Below are positions 34,925 to 43,462 of a stretch of 64,000 nucleotides of DNA, piece by piece (the first letter of the stretch is position 1; each line of letters starts with the position of its first letter). The stretch is from CAZZHG01 sp964653655 (GTDB lineage Bacteria; Bdellovibrionota; FAC87; UBA2466): NCBI GenBank assembly GCA_964653655.1, contig CAZZHG010000013.1, forward strand, positions 3,264-67,263, read 5' to 3'. A program made the position numbers and the translations under genes. A model generated the notes under the pieces. The model was given only the letters and a program-made list of their open reading frames with translations, made no database searches and had not been told where the DNA came from.

Positions 34925-34953
34925 GGCCCGCGAGAATCAGATCCCCGCGGGCC
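34925..34953. terminator. GC hairpin between convergent genes, no T-tract
   Basis: GGCCCGCG (34925-34932) and CGCGGGCC (34946-34953), a perfect 8-bp stem between the ends of the 34521 and 34971 genes. It may protect or end both transcripts. Confidence 0.5.
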
Positions 34954-34970
34954 CCCTGCCAGACGATGCA

Positions 34971-35597
34971 TTACGGCGTCGGCCGCACGAAGCTCTTATA
35001 GACCCGATCGGCCAGTTTCGGCCCGATCGAAGTCGTCATCCACCAACGGGCAAGACCCGCCGCCGGATTGCAAACCTTGCTAAGGAAGGTCCACTCGATC
35101 AAAGCGCGGCATCCGAAGTAGGTTCCCCAATAAGTCACCACCGAAAGAAGCGGAACAAAGTGCTTGCGGTACTCGGCGCGATCCCACTGGTTGCTCATCG
35201 GGTTCATGACGACGGGAAGCGCCAGGTTGATGATGTTCAAGTCCGTCAGGTAGAGCCGGCGCATGGCGCTCTTGCCCAAAAACTTCTCCATCTTCACGTA
35301 GGCGTTGCGGAGAAAAGGAACGAGCGCTTTGTGATCGCCGATATCCCAGCGGCGGGCGATAAACTGCCAATCGTTGCTCATCAAATCCGCTTCGGCCACG
35401 TGGCCGCGGACTTTCATTTCGTCGGCGCCCTTCGTGAGCAGGCTCTCAATCGCGATCTGCATTTCCTCCGCGAGACCGCCGTCCTCGACGGAACGTACAA
35501 TGCGCTCGACGTCCGGTTTCGGATCGTATTTCGGCTGTGTTTCCGCCTGAGCGAAGGAGACGGACCCCAAAAAGAGTAACCCGGTGATCAACCTCAT
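34971..35597 (-). CDS. secreted hypothetical protein
   Basis: 208 aa from ATG 35597 (GGGAGG 8 nt upstream). Signal peptide MRLITGLLFLGSVSFAQAE. The mature protein is mainly helical, with aromatic-rich segments (PLLSVVTYWGTYFGCRALIEW) near residue 150 that could be membrane-associated. No family recognised. Confidence 0.75.
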   Translation of the reverse strand: MRLITGLLFLGSVSFAQAETQPKYDPKPDVERIVRSVEDGGLAEEMQIAIESLLTKGADEMKVRGHVAEADLMSNDWQFIARRWDIGDHKALVPFLRNAYVKMEKFLGKSAMRRLYLTDLNIINLALPVVMNPMSNQWDRAEYRKHFVPLLSVVTYWGTYFGCRALIEWTFLSKVCNPAAGLARWWMTTSIGPKLADRVYKSFVRPTP

Positions 35598-35706
35598 CTC
35601 TAACCCTCCCGTTATGTAACCCAATTGGCATATGAGACCTAACGTTCCGGGGTACCGTCAACGCCGGATTTTCAGTTTTATCGTCGATTTCGCGGGACCG
35701 AGCGCA

Positions 35707-35736
35707 TTGACAACTGAAATCCCGGTTCAAGAATAC
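35707..35736 (+). promoter_or_regulatory. promoter of the S41 peptidase gene
   Basis: Consensus TTGACA (35707-35712) followed after 17-18 nt by AGAATA/GAATAC (35730-35736). AAGGGAGG is the ribosome site. Confidence 0.5.
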
Positions 35737-35753
35737 GCACAAGGGAGGGCTTC

Positions 35754-37595
35754 ATGCTCACACGTTCACTTGCTCTGGTCGCAGTATTGCTTTTTGCAAC
35801 GAAGTTGCGCGCCGCCACCGTCACCGATTCGATCGAGATCGAAAGTCTCTTTCACACCATCGAGACCAACTACGGTCCGCTCGAGTACAAACACCGCCAA
35901 ATCGGGCTGGATTGGAACAAGACGAAGGACAACTACCGCGTGCTCCTTCAGAACGCCGCCAATACGACGGAGTTCTACCTGACCGCCGCGCGGCTTCTCG
36001 GCGAATTGAAGGACGCCCACGTCCATTCCGAGCTGCCGACGAGCTTCGAGGCGAAGCTGCCCCTCCAGTTCACCCACGTCGAGGGTAAGACGGTGGCAAA
36101 CTACGTTTCCGGAAAAGTCGTACGGTTGAAAACCTGCCCCATCGCCGTAGGCGACGAGCTGGTCAGCCTGGACGGCCAAACTCCCGACGATATCCGCCAG
36201 AAGCTCGGCGCCGTCCGCGGCCTCGGCAACGCCCGCTCGGACCTGGCTTTTCTGACAAGGGCCTTGACGTCCCGCGCCGAAAAGAACGGATTGCCCGTTC
36301 CGGCCGGAACCAAGCCCATCGCGAAGCTGGAGCTTCGCAATGCCAATAACCAGCTCTACACCTGCGATATCGCCTGGGACGTGAAGGGATCGCGTCTGGT
36401 GGAGCTGAAACCCAGCGGAAGCGAGTACCTCAACTCCACCTGGGGCGCGCGCACGGACAAGCCACTGAAGACCTTCATCGAAAACCTCATCCTCTTGCAG
36501 AACAAGCTCGTGCTGCTGCAGGCCCCCTTCCCGATGGACGGGTTGCTCGCCGCCAAAGCGGATAAGGACGAGAAGGGTCTCAAGATCGACATCGGCCACA
36601 AGAAACCGTTTTATCCGATGCCGAAGACCTACCATGAGTTCGAAGCGCCGGCCCTCATGAAGACGCTCATCTCGGCGAGCGGCATGCAGGCGGGAACGTT
36701 CCTTCATAACGGCAAGACGATCGGTTACCTGCGCATTCCGGATTACGTAGCGGGACACCCGATCTTCTCGCAGTTCGCGCTCCGCTACATCATGTACCGC
36801 CTGGAAGACGAAGCCCAATGGCTGATAATCGATCAGATGAACAACCCCGGCGGCTACGTCCAGTTCAGCGACGCTCTCGTAGAGTCTCTCGTCGGGAAAA
36901 TCGATACGAACCGGCACATGAAGTTCGCCGTGAAGCCCACCCAGGACTTCCTGCGGATCTACGCCGAGATTCTCTCGCTGCTGGAAACATCCAGCGACGA
37001 CGATACTTTGAAAATTCCGGCGGCGTTCAAGGCGAAGTACATCCCGCTTCTGCGCCGCGAGATGGACAAAGTGGTCAACGCGTATGCGGCGAACGATAAC
37101 CTGAGCGAGCCCATCGACTTCTATCTGATGAGCGAGCTGGTGACGGAGCTCGTCGATACACTGCTCGTCCGGCTCATCTCGGAGGAATACCCGAAAATTT
37201 CCGGGCTCCTCAAGTTCGCCGCCCGGCAGCTGCTCGGCATCGATCCCGGCAAGAAGTACAAGTTCACGAAGCGGGTGTACATGCTGACCAACGAGCTCGA
37301 CTTCTCGGGAGCGGATGCGACCCCCGCGGTGCTGAAGGACTACGATCGGGTTACCCTCGTCGGCGTGAATACGGCCGGCGCGGGCGGCTCCGTCGGAATG
37401 TTCAGCCACCACGTAAAGAACCCGTTCAAGTTCTCGCTCACGCAGAGCCTGATGATCCGAAAAGGAAACGCGCTCGTGGAAAATGTCGGCGTCAAACCCG
37501 ACATCGGCCTCGAAGTGAGCCTCACGGACATCAAGACGAACTATAAGGGTTACTTCGATCGCGTCTTGAAGGCGATCGACTCTCAGAGACCCTAA
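35754..37595 (+). CDS. secreted S41-family peptidase
   Basis: 613 aa, signal peptide ending near TKLRAAT. A PDZ-like segment surrounds CPIAVGDELVSLDGQTPDD (about 125-145). The S41 core follows: IGYLRIPDYV, WLIIDQMNNPGGYVQF and the nucleophile S518 in NELDFSGADATP. The Lys expected about 25 residues later in CtpA-type enzymes (GKG) is absent (NTAGAGG), so it is closer to the tricorn/IRBP branch or has an altered dyad. A helical insert of about 150 residues (about 385-500) separates the two halves. A good intrinsic terminator follows. Confidence 0.85.
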   Translation: MLTRSLALVAVLLFATKLRAATVTDSIEIESLFHTIETNYGPLEYKHRQIGLDWNKTKDNYRVLLQNAANTTEFYLTAARLLGELKDAHVHSELPTSFEAKLPLQFTHVEGKTVANYVSGKVVRLKTCPIAVGDELVSLDGQTPDDIRQKLGAVRGLGNARSDLAFLTRALTSRAEKNGLPVPAGTKPIAKLELRNANNQLYTCDIAWDVKGSRLVELKPSGSEYLNSTWGARTDKPLKTFIENLILLQNKLVLLQAPFPMDGLLAAKADKDEKGLKIDIGHKKPFYPMPKTYHEFEAPALMKTLISASGMQAGTFLHNGKTIGYLRIPDYVAGHPIFSQFALRYIMYRLEDEAQWLIIDQMNNPGGYVQFSDALVESLVGKIDTNRHMKFAVKPTQDFLRIYAEILSLLETSSDDDTLKIPAAFKAKYIPLLRREMDKVVNAYAANDNLSEPIDFYLMSELVTELVDTLLVRLISEEYPKISGLLKFAARQLLGIDPGKKYKFTKRVYMLTNELDFSGADATPAVLKDYDRVTLVGVNTAGAGGSVGMFSHHVKNPFKFSLTQSLMIRKGNALVENVGVKPDIGLEVSLTDIKTNYKGYFDRVLKAIDSQRP

Positions 37596-37607
37596 ACGGC
37601 ACTTCAT

Positions 37608-37639
37608 GGCGCGGGTCCGGCGACGGACCCGCGCCTTTT
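37608..37639 (+). terminator. intrinsic terminator after the S41 gene
   Basis: Perfect 11-bp stem GGCGCGGGTCC / GGACCCGCGCC with a 6-nt loop, followed by TTTT and C-AT-rich sequence. Confidence 0.85.
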
Positions 37640-37719
37640 CATTTCCGATCCGGTTTCCCCCAATTTTCCGCGTTTCTCCACGAGGGGCGAATTTCCGCCC
37701 CCTTATGGAGGATACTTTC

Positions 37720-38040
37720 ATGAAATTCTGGATGGCAGCATTTGTCGGGCTCATGCTTACCGTGGGCCCCGCGTACGCGAACGATCAAACCTCGGCCGAG
37801 GATCTTTCGGTGGGTGAGAGCGAGTCTCTTGCCCTCGATACGACGGAGACGTTCGGGCTGGAGGGCGACACGTTCTCCCACGGTCAGTTTCTTTGTTACG
37901 CCTCTTCGGCCCTTTACGGCGGCTACTACATGGGACGCGATGAGAACCTGTATCGCGCGAAACTGAAGGCACTCTTCAGTTGCTACAAGCGCACTCACCA
38001 GCGCTGCAAGATACAGTTTTGCCGGAAAACCTTCGGCTGA
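37720..38040 (+). CDS. small secreted Cys-rich protein
   Basis: 106 aa. ATG 37720 has GGAGG 8 nt upstream and starts a signal peptide (FVGLMLTVGPAYAND). The mature part is acidic, then has five Cys near the end (FLCYASS, FSCYKRTHQRCKIQFCRK), probably disulfide-bonded. Unknown family. Confidence 0.75.
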   Translation: MKFWMAAFVGLMLTVGPAYANDQTSAEDLSVGESESLALDTTETFGLEGDTFSHGQFLCYASSALYGGYYMGRDENLYRAKLKALFSCYKRTHQRCKIQFCRKTFG

Positions 38041-38049
38041 AACCGGAAA

Positions 38050-38073
38050 GCCGGTCCCCGCGGGGGGACCGGC
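38050..38073 (+). terminator. GC hairpin, no T-tract
   Basis: Perfect 10-bp stem GCCGGTCCCC / GGGGACCGGC with a GCGG loop, 10 nt after the stop of the small Cys-rich gene. Confidence 0.6.
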
Positions 38074-38167
38074 TAGGCGGCCAAAACCGGGCCCATGACG
38101 CTGGACACAAAAAGCGCTGGACGGACCGCCTTTCCCCCCTTACTTTGCGGGCGGTTGAGGGGGATTC

Positions 38168-39139
38168 TTGGGAAAATTTCTGTTCGCTCTTTGGCTTTCG
38201 GTTTTCTCGGCGAGCGCGCACGCGTGGAACCGTGACGAGGTACTTCGCGAGATGGAGCCTTGGATTTCCTCTTGTGTCGCGCGCACGGACACGACCCATC
38301 CCGTCTTTCACGGATGCTGGGACTGGCACTCGGCGGTTCACGGCCATTGGGCGCTTTTTCGCATAGCCAACGCCCTGAACACGACGAGCCGCCATACCAT
38401 GCTCGCGGAGAAGTCTCTCTCCCCCGCACTATTGAAGTCGGAAGAAAAGACGCTCGCGACTAACCTTCTCTTCGAAAATCCCTACGGCCGCTCGTGGTTT
38501 CTCCGGCTCGCGATCGACTTCGAACGTTGGGCGGACGCCAACCGGGTAAGCGACGCGGGACGGCTGCGCTCTCTCGGCGATCTGGTGGCGGCGAGCCTTC
38601 TGCAATATTTCGGCTCGACTCCCCCGGTACCGGATTCCCCTGAGTACGACAACGCTTCGTGGGCTTTCTATCAGCTTCATTCCTATTTCGAGTTCACGGG
38701 AAATCAGGCCGCCCGCAACGCTCTCGAGAAACTGATCGAGGCGAAGTTTCTGGTAAGCCCGTCGAAAGTCACCTTCGCCTCCGATGGCTCAGGTTTTTTC
38801 TCTCTATTCGGCAATTGGATTTATCTCGTCGCGAAGTCTCTGCCTTCCGCGGCCCTCGGAGATTTTCTGCACACGCATCCGGTCACGCCCGGCTCCCTGA
38901 ATCCGATTCCGGTATCGAGCGATCACAGTCTCGGCCTGGTTTGGAGCCGAGCTTGGGCCGTCTCGGCGCTGGAACGCTCCGCGATCGAGCCTTCCCTTAC
39001 TCCGGTCTGGCGCCAAGCCTTCGAGGCGCACGTCGCCCAGGGACTCGCCAACCATGCCGCGAAAAAGAGCGACTACCGCGCGTACGGACACTGGGTCCCC
39101 CAGTTCGCCGTCTACGCGCTCACCGAATCGCTCGATTAA
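38168..39139 (+). CDS. DUF2891-family secreted protein
   Basis: 323 aa from TTG 38168 (GAGGGGGA just upstream; the signal peptide ALWLSVFSASAHAW starts only here). THPVFHGCWDWHSAVHGHWAL near residue 45 is the hallmark of DUF2891, followed by alpha-helical repeats of a likely alpha/alpha toroid (ASWAFYQLHSYFEFTGNQAA). Members are of unknown function; the fold is common in glycan-acting enzymes. The stop overlaps that of the convergent gene by 4 nt. Confidence 0.88.
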   Translation: MGKFLFALWLSVFSASAHAWNRDEVLREMEPWISSCVARTDTTHPVFHGCWDWHSAVHGHWALFRIANALNTTSRHTMLAEKSLSPALLKSEEKTLATNLLFENPYGRSWFLRLAIDFERWADANRVSDAGRLRSLGDLVAASLLQYFGSTPPVPDSPEYDNASWAFYQLHSYFEFTGNQAARNALEKLIEAKFLVSPSKVTFASDGSGFFSLFGNWIYLVAKSLPSAALGDFLHTHPVTPGSLNPIPVSSDHSLGLVWSRAWAVSALERSAIEPSLTPVWRQAFEAHVAQGLANHAAKKSDYRAYGHWVPQFAVYALTESLD

Positions 39140-39642
39140 GGCTTAACGCTGTCGATGCAGACTTTGAGCGAGCTCGGATCTATCGCCGTCAGAGTCTTCG
39201 TATCGTTGTAGAAAACCAGGTTGTTGGGTCCCGACTGCATGTTGTGAGCCGTGTCGATCGTGGTACGCAACTTCTGGCAGTGCTTCACGGCACCGACAGA
39301 GGCGTAGAGAAGAAACATGCCGGTCTGGCCGGGAGCGATATTGGCGCCGAGGTTGTAGCCGCCTACGCCATTGGGACCGTAGAGCGAAGCATTGGCGTTC
39401 ACTAGGGACCCAACGCGAACTCCTCCGCGGGACCGCTTGATTCCGAGGGTACCGACGTTTTTGACCATCAAAGAGATTCGAAGCACCTGGCCTCCGCTCA
39501 CATCGTCTCCGAGCACCTTACGGATATTCAAAGACACTGGAGTGAGATCTTGCGTTGGACCGGCGAGATCCTCGTCGGCCTTGGCTTGGGACGTCATCGA
39601 AGCCGCCAGCATAAGGGCGGTTACTAGCAATTGGTTTTTCAT
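39136..39642 (-). CDS. secreted protein with CARDB-like domain
   Basis: 168 aa from ATG 39642 (AAGGAGG upstream). Signal peptide LLVTALMLAASMTSQAKAD. The body looks like an Ig-like/CARDB module, with VLRISLMVKNVGTLGIKRS and NIAPGQTGMFLLYASV (the 'noise versus new' strand pattern of CARDB), and a C-terminal LKVCIDSVKP. Probably an adhesion or scaffold domain; the family call is tentative. Confidence 0.72.
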   Translation of the reverse strand: MKNQLLVTALMLAASMTSQAKADEDLAGPTQDLTPVSLNIRKVLGDDVSGGQVLRISLMVKNVGTLGIKRSRGGVRVGSLVNANASLYGPNGVGGYNLGANIAPGQTGMFLLYASVGAVKHCQKLRTTIDTAHNMQSGPNNLVFYNDTKTLTAIDPSSLKVCIDSVKP

Positions 39643-39702
39643 GGGCGAACACCTCCTTACAGGTTCACGCGGAGAAGCTCGCCCAATCGGCTCATTAGAG
39701 GA

Positions 39703-39733
39703 GGCGGCCCCGGCCGGGCAGGCCGGAACCGCC
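39703..39733 (-). terminator. GC hairpin after the 39741 gene, no T-tract
   Basis: GGCGG-CC-CCGGCC / GGCCGG-AA-CCGCC (39703-39733), a stem with one small internal loop, 7 nt beyond the stop of the minus-strand gene. Confidence 0.5.
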
Positions 39734-39740
39734 GTTGGGA

Positions 39741-40112
39741 TCAGAACTCGATGGAGTAGAGACCGTCCGCGGTGTAGGTGCCGCGGTACTTGGCGCCGTC
39801 GAAACGCGCCGATCCGTAACGCACCCCGGGAACCGACTCGCTGCCTTTGCGGCACGCCCGAAGCTCGATGCTCATGTCGGCCGGGTACTCCCAGGTCAAC
39901 TTCAGCTGGCAGCTGCGTTTTTGGTTCTTCACGTACCAGACCACGTTGTAGACCGCGGTGTCCTGACCGGCGGAGAGTTTCGTTCCTTCCATGACGAAGG
40001 AAAAGTTATTCTGACCGCCCTGGGCATTCACCGTCAGAGCCGTCGGAAAAGCGCCGAACGCCGAGCCGGCGAGGGCGAGAGAGGCGAAACAAAGAGCCAA
40101 TTTACTTTTCAC
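39741..40112 (-). CDS. small secreted hypothetical protein with GTG start
   Basis: 123 aa from GTG 40112; AAAGGGA lies 5 nt upstream and a signal peptide follows (LALCFASLALAGSAFGA). The mature part is strand-rich (NNFSFVMEGTKLSAGQDTAVYNVVWYVKN) with two Cys. Its ribosome site lies in the 3' arm of a long hairpin (40119-40158). No family recognised. Confidence 0.7.
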   Translation of the reverse strand: MKSKLALCFASLALAGSAFGAFPTALTVNAQGGQNNFSFVMEGTKLSAGQDTAVYNVVWYVKNQKRSCQLKLTWEYPADMSIELRACRKGSESVPGVRYGSARFDGAKYRGTYTADGLYSIEF

Positions 40113-40118
40113 GGGTAT

Positions 40119-40158
40119 CCCTTTCGGGGCCGCCGTCATGACGGCCCATTTGAAAGGG
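40119..40158 (-). promoter_or_regulatory. hairpin that covers the ribosome site of the 40112 gene
   Basis: On the minus strand CCCTTTC (40158-40152) pairs with GAAAGGG (40125-40119), which is the Shine-Dalgarno of the GTG 40112 gene; the 14-bp palindrome GCCGTCATGACGGC (40132-40145) fills the inside. It can act as a terminator for the upstream glycosyltransferase gene or as a translational switch. Confidence 0.5.
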
Positions 40159-40206
40159 GCAAGTACCACGCCGGCCGGAACCGGCACATTTCTCATTTGG
40201 TAAAGA

Positions 40207-41457
40207 TCAGGCGTGATTGATGGCCCAGATGGCGAAGGCATTGATGGCGACGGAGAGAAACCCCAGTACGGCAATGAGAATCCGGCCCCACTCCTTGTCG
40301 GGCCTGAGCCCCAAGAGAGCAAGCGGAATGAGAAACGGAAAGGCATCGGTCCAATAACGGGTTCCGTACTGGGCCATCCCCGTACCGATGAAAAAGAGGT
40401 ACGGAGTCATGATTCCCACGGCCCCGATGGTAAGCGCCGCAAGTTTTCCTCTCGCGAAATAGATCCCTGGAACGGCACCGATGAGAAACGGGCTGAGAAA
40501 CCAAAGCGACTGGCCTTCCGCGGGGAAAAGCGCGTATGGAAATCTCGGAACGAACAAAGGCAGCGTGGAGAAATACAGCCTCAGGTTACGGAAGAAATAC
40601 TGCGTCCCGAAAGGAAACGCTTCGAGCCCCCACGAACGAAAGATAGCGGAGTACGGAGTCAGCAGAGCGTCTCCGGTCATCGCGTGGTTGAGCGGCAACG
40701 TCACGCCGTACGGAATGGCGGCGCCGGCGAAAAAAACGGCCACCGCCTTGACCTCCCCCTTCTTCTTTTTCGCTTTCCGGAAGTAAGTCCAAAACAGAAA
40801 GAGAAACGCCGGCAGGGAAAACAGAAGCAAGGGACGGCAGCAGCTCGCGATTCCGAACGCCAGGCCCGCGAGAAACGGCCACCGCTTTTGAAACGACAAC
40901 AACAGAGCGAGCAGGAGGAACGCGTTCCCTTCACCGTGCATCAAACGCCAGACATCGCCTTCGCGCACGGAGTGCAAAATCATGGTGCCGAGCAGGTAAA
41001 GGAAGGCGCCCGCCGGAGCCGCCTTTTTCAGCTCGGGAATCGTATTCAACAGATGAAACAACAAAAAAGCCGAGGCGAGATAAAACGTCGCCGAGGCATA
41101 GGTCTGCGAGAAAGTCTCGGAGGTCAACGCGGCGAAAGGAAGCAGAAGAATGGAAGCCATCGGCGGGTAGCCGACGTAAAAACGCCCGTGCCTCTCGTAC
41201 ATCTCCCACCAGGAGATTTTTTGAGTGAAATAGAGCTTCCCCTCGAGCATCCGCCGGGCGAGCCAAAGGGGGGCGTCGTAAGATCTGTGCTCGGCGAGCA
41301 GATAAACGGTGGCGGCAAGAAGCAGAAAGAGCGGAAGGTCGCGGGCGGGCTCCGGGAAAAGCCGCGCCGCCAGTTCGAGAATGGCCTCGTGAACGTTCAC
41401 GAGAAACCGGCTCGTCGAAGCCTTCCAGGATTTGAGCTTACCGTGTCGAGCGCGCAT
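40207..41457 (-). CDS. multi-pass membrane protein, GT-C-type glycosyltransferase-like
   Basis: 416 aa, about 10 membrane helices. An N-terminal periplasmic loop after the first helix has the Asp/Glu-containing segment AEHRSYDAPLWLARRML and YVGYPPMASILLLPFAA, as in GT-C enzymes that use lipid-linked sugars. A cytoplasmic basic loop (FRKAKKKKGEVKA) sits near residue 230. Substrate unknown. No clear ribosome site; the start at ATG 41457 is the only Met near the N-terminus. Confidence 0.72.
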   Translation of the reverse strand: MRARHGKLKSWKASTSRFLVNVHEAILELAARLFPEPARDLPLFLLLAATVYLLAEHRSYDAPLWLARRMLEGKLYFTQKISWWEMYERHGRFYVGYPPMASILLLPFAALTSETFSQTYASATFYLASAFLLFHLLNTIPELKKAAPAGAFLYLLGTMILHSVREGDVWRLMHGEGNAFLLLALLLSFQKRWPFLAGLAFGIASCCRPLLLFSLPAFLFLFWTYFRKAKKKKGEVKAVAVFFAGAAIPYGVTLPLNHAMTGDALLTPYSAIFRSWGLEAFPFGTQYFFRNLRLYFSTLPLFVPRFPYALFPAEGQSLWFLSPFLIGAVPGIYFARGKLAALTIGAVGIMTPYLFFIGTGMAQYGTRYWTDAFPFLIPLALLGLRPDKEWGRILIAVLGFLSVAINAFAIWAINHA

Positions 41458-41503
41458 GATGCCGAACTAGATTCTACACGAAAGCCCGGTGGCCGCGCCG
41501 GGT

Positions 41504-41833
41504 CTATCCCGCCGTCGAAGCCATCGGAGACAGCGCTTGCCACTGCCTCCGCCGCTCGAGCAACTCCCTTAGCCGCTGATTTCCCGCCCGGCTGATCTGA
41601 ACCAGAGTGAGAAAGTACTGGCTTTCCGGTTCGCTCAACTCGAGAAAGACCGCCACCTCCGAAGCCTGTTCGGGAGTGAGATCTCTCACTCCGCGGAAAA
41701 TCTGGCTGACGAGAGTGGGGTGGACGCGAAGGTGCAGCGCCATTTTCTGGTACTGCCCTCTTCCGGCCCGGGCCATCTCGCGGATTCGGTTACGAACGAA
41801 GAGTTTGTAGTCGTTATATTCGAAGATACCCAT
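41504..41833 (-). CDS. short TIGR02147-type DNA-binding protein
   Basis: 109 aa, matching only the N-terminal helix-turn-helix part of TIGR02147 proteins: FEYNDYKLFVRNRIREM, then LRVHPTLVSQIFRGVRDLTPEQASEVAVFLELSEPESQYFLTLV. The full-length relative in this window (56921) has a further 160-residue effector domain that is missing here. It could be a compact regulator or a competitor of full-length family members. The upstream 120 nt contain a 15-bp palindrome (41908-41922). Confidence 0.85.
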   Translation of the reverse strand: MGIFEYNDYKLFVRNRIREMARAGRGQYQKMALHLRVHPTLVSQIFRGVRDLTPEQASEVAVFLELSEPESQYFLTLVQISRAGNQRLRELLERRRQWQALSPMASTAG

Positions 41834-41907
41834 GAAACCAGTTTAGGGAGAGATCCTTGCCGAACTGTTAAAGTCGGGAAATCGGCAATATTACTATTGG
41901 TTTCAAT

Positions 41908-41948
41908 TACTTATAGTAAGTAGCCCGGCGGCCGGATGGCCGCCGGGC
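41908..41948. promoter_or_regulatory. AT palindrome next to a GC hairpin
   Basis: TACTTA-TAG-TAAGTA (41908-41922) lies upstream of the short TIGR02147 gene and is a candidate operator for it. Directly beside it is a perfect 11-bp stem GCCCGGCGGCC / GGCCGCCGGGC with a GGAT loop (41923-41948), which probably ends the serpin transcript; it has no T-tract. Confidence 0.55.
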
Positions 41949-41957
41949 CAGACGGGA

Positions 41958-43178
41958 TTAGTTTTCCGGCTGGTTTTTCTTCACAGGGAGCTTACCGCCC
42001 TCCGGTTCCGAGATGCTGCCCAGGAACAACAGCGCGCCGGTGCGCTTGCACCGGATACCGAACAGGTAAGGCCGGTTCACTTCCATCTGGAAGTCGTACT
42101 GCGGAATGGCGGAAGCGCCGACGGAGATGGAGGTCACCGCGGCGGCAATCGTGCCTTCCTCGAAGACTTTCACGTAAGTCTTCTGCAACACGCTGGTCAC
42201 CGCCACATTTTCGTCCGTAATGGAGCTGAAGTCGGCCTTGTTGAAATCGAAGGCCTCCTTCATTCCGAGCGCCTTCAGCGAATCGTCGAGCGCCGCTTCC
42301 ATGGAGAACTCGAGGCTCGGCAGCGAAAGGGTTCCGAAAGATCCCTTCGAAGCGTCGAGACCGGCGAGAATCTGCTGCCAGGCCGCGCCCGTGAGCGAGG
42401 CCTCGAATTTCGCGAGATCCGTGGGAACCACGACCACCATGTCCGCGTCCTGGGCCTTGCCGTAAGGAAGAGAGATGGCTTCGTAGTTCGCGGTCTTCAC
42501 GTGGTGCGCGGCCGAGTAAGTAGTGTTCATGAAAGGAACCTGAACCCGCGTGCCATCGGCCTTTCGGAACTCGGAGTCCTGGGTGTAGTTGGGCTCGAAC
42601 GGTTCCGTCCATTTCGCGTCGAAGTAGGTCGCGTTGATGAGAATGAGGCGAAGGTCCGGAGGAAGCGGAGACGCAACGATGGAGTCGATCTTGTTGTTGG
42701 TCTTTGCTTTAACCCAGTCGTTGATCGTCTGAGGCGCGATCGGAAGCGAGAAGTCGAGCTCCTCCACGGTCGCGCTGTAATTCGTCCGCAGCACGTTGGT
42801 GAAATCCTGCTTCAGATCGTAGCCCTTTTTCCCCCAGAGGGAGTTGGCGATACCGAGAGTGAAGTCCCGGCCGGTCTGAAGCTTCGACATGAGAAGCAGG
42901 TTCGCGTCGTTCAGCTCTTCGCGCGTGATGCCCGCGAGAGCCAGCGTCGTCTCAATACCCGCGCGCGTGGTGCCTTCCGCTCCGTTATCGAGCATGGATA
43001 GAGCAAGGAACGCGGACGTCGGGGAGAGGAACTTGTTCCCCTTCGCCGAACGGGCCGTGCTGGCCTTGAAGAGATTGACTCCGAATTGATTGTTGGCCCG
43101 GGCCGCCGTGCGCGCGTCGATGGCGAGCGCCGAGGTTCCCACGGCAAGAGCCGCTAGAACCGAAAAGAAACGTTTCAT
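41958..43178 (-). CDS. secreted serpin (serine protease inhibitor)
   Basis: 406 aa with a signal peptide (FFSVLAALAVGTSALAI). Serpin signatures are clear: NKFLSPTSAFLALSMLDNGAEGTT, INATYFDAKWTEPF, LPSLEFSMEAALDDSLKALGM, and at the end VNRPYLFGIRC then LFLGSISEP. The reactive loop hinge is inhibitory in type: E340, E341, G342, T343, then I, A, A, A (P17 to P10). Counting 17 residues from E340 puts the cleavage site near S356-A357, so elastase- or subtilisin-like targets are likely. Serpins trap proteases in a covalent complex. No protease gene is directly beside it, but several secreted ones lie within 20 kb. Confidence 0.95.
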   Translation of the reverse strand: MKRFFSVLAALAVGTSALAIDARTAARANNQFGVNLFKASTARSAKGNKFLSPTSAFLALSMLDNGAEGTTRAGIETTLALAGITREELNDANLLLMSKLQTGRDFTLGIANSLWGKKGYDLKQDFTNVLRTNYSATVEELDFSLPIAPQTINDWVKAKTNNKIDSIVASPLPPDLRLILINATYFDAKWTEPFEPNYTQDSEFRKADGTRVQVPFMNTTYSAAHHVKTANYEAISLPYGKAQDADMVVVVPTDLAKFEASLTGAAWQQILAGLDASKGSFGTLSLPSLEFSMEAALDDSLKALGMKEAFDFNKADFSSITDENVAVTSVLQKTYVKVFEEGTIAAAVTSISVGASAIPQYDFQMEVNRPYLFGIRCKRTGALLFLGSISEPEGGKLPVKKNQPEN

Positions 43179-43462
43179 GTTACCTCCTAAAAAGATCGCC
43201 GAAGGGCGAGTGCAAACGAACGCTAGGTTTGCCTACCTCCCGCGTCAATGGCCGAGTGTCTCGGGAGTGACACGAGATGGTGAAACCTTCCCCACGCGTC
43301 TCATGCACGAGACGGGCCGACGAGTTTGTAGAGCTCGGTGTAAATCTATTTCCGACTTCGTGAGACGTTTTGAGACTTTTTGAGAGGGGGATTGTCGATG
43401 TCGACGAGCTCAGCCGTGCAAGGAGCGACGGTCCATCAACAACTGTGTGGTACGCGCCGGCC

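Noticed and set aside
35766..37754. 662-codon minus-strand frame, longer than the sense gene
   Set aside because: The sense frame has a signal peptide, S41 motifs, promoter, ribosome site and terminator; the antisense has none.
40213..41595. 460-codon plus-strand frame
   Set aside because: Opposite a clear multi-helix membrane protein; charged composition is the complement of hydrophobic codons.
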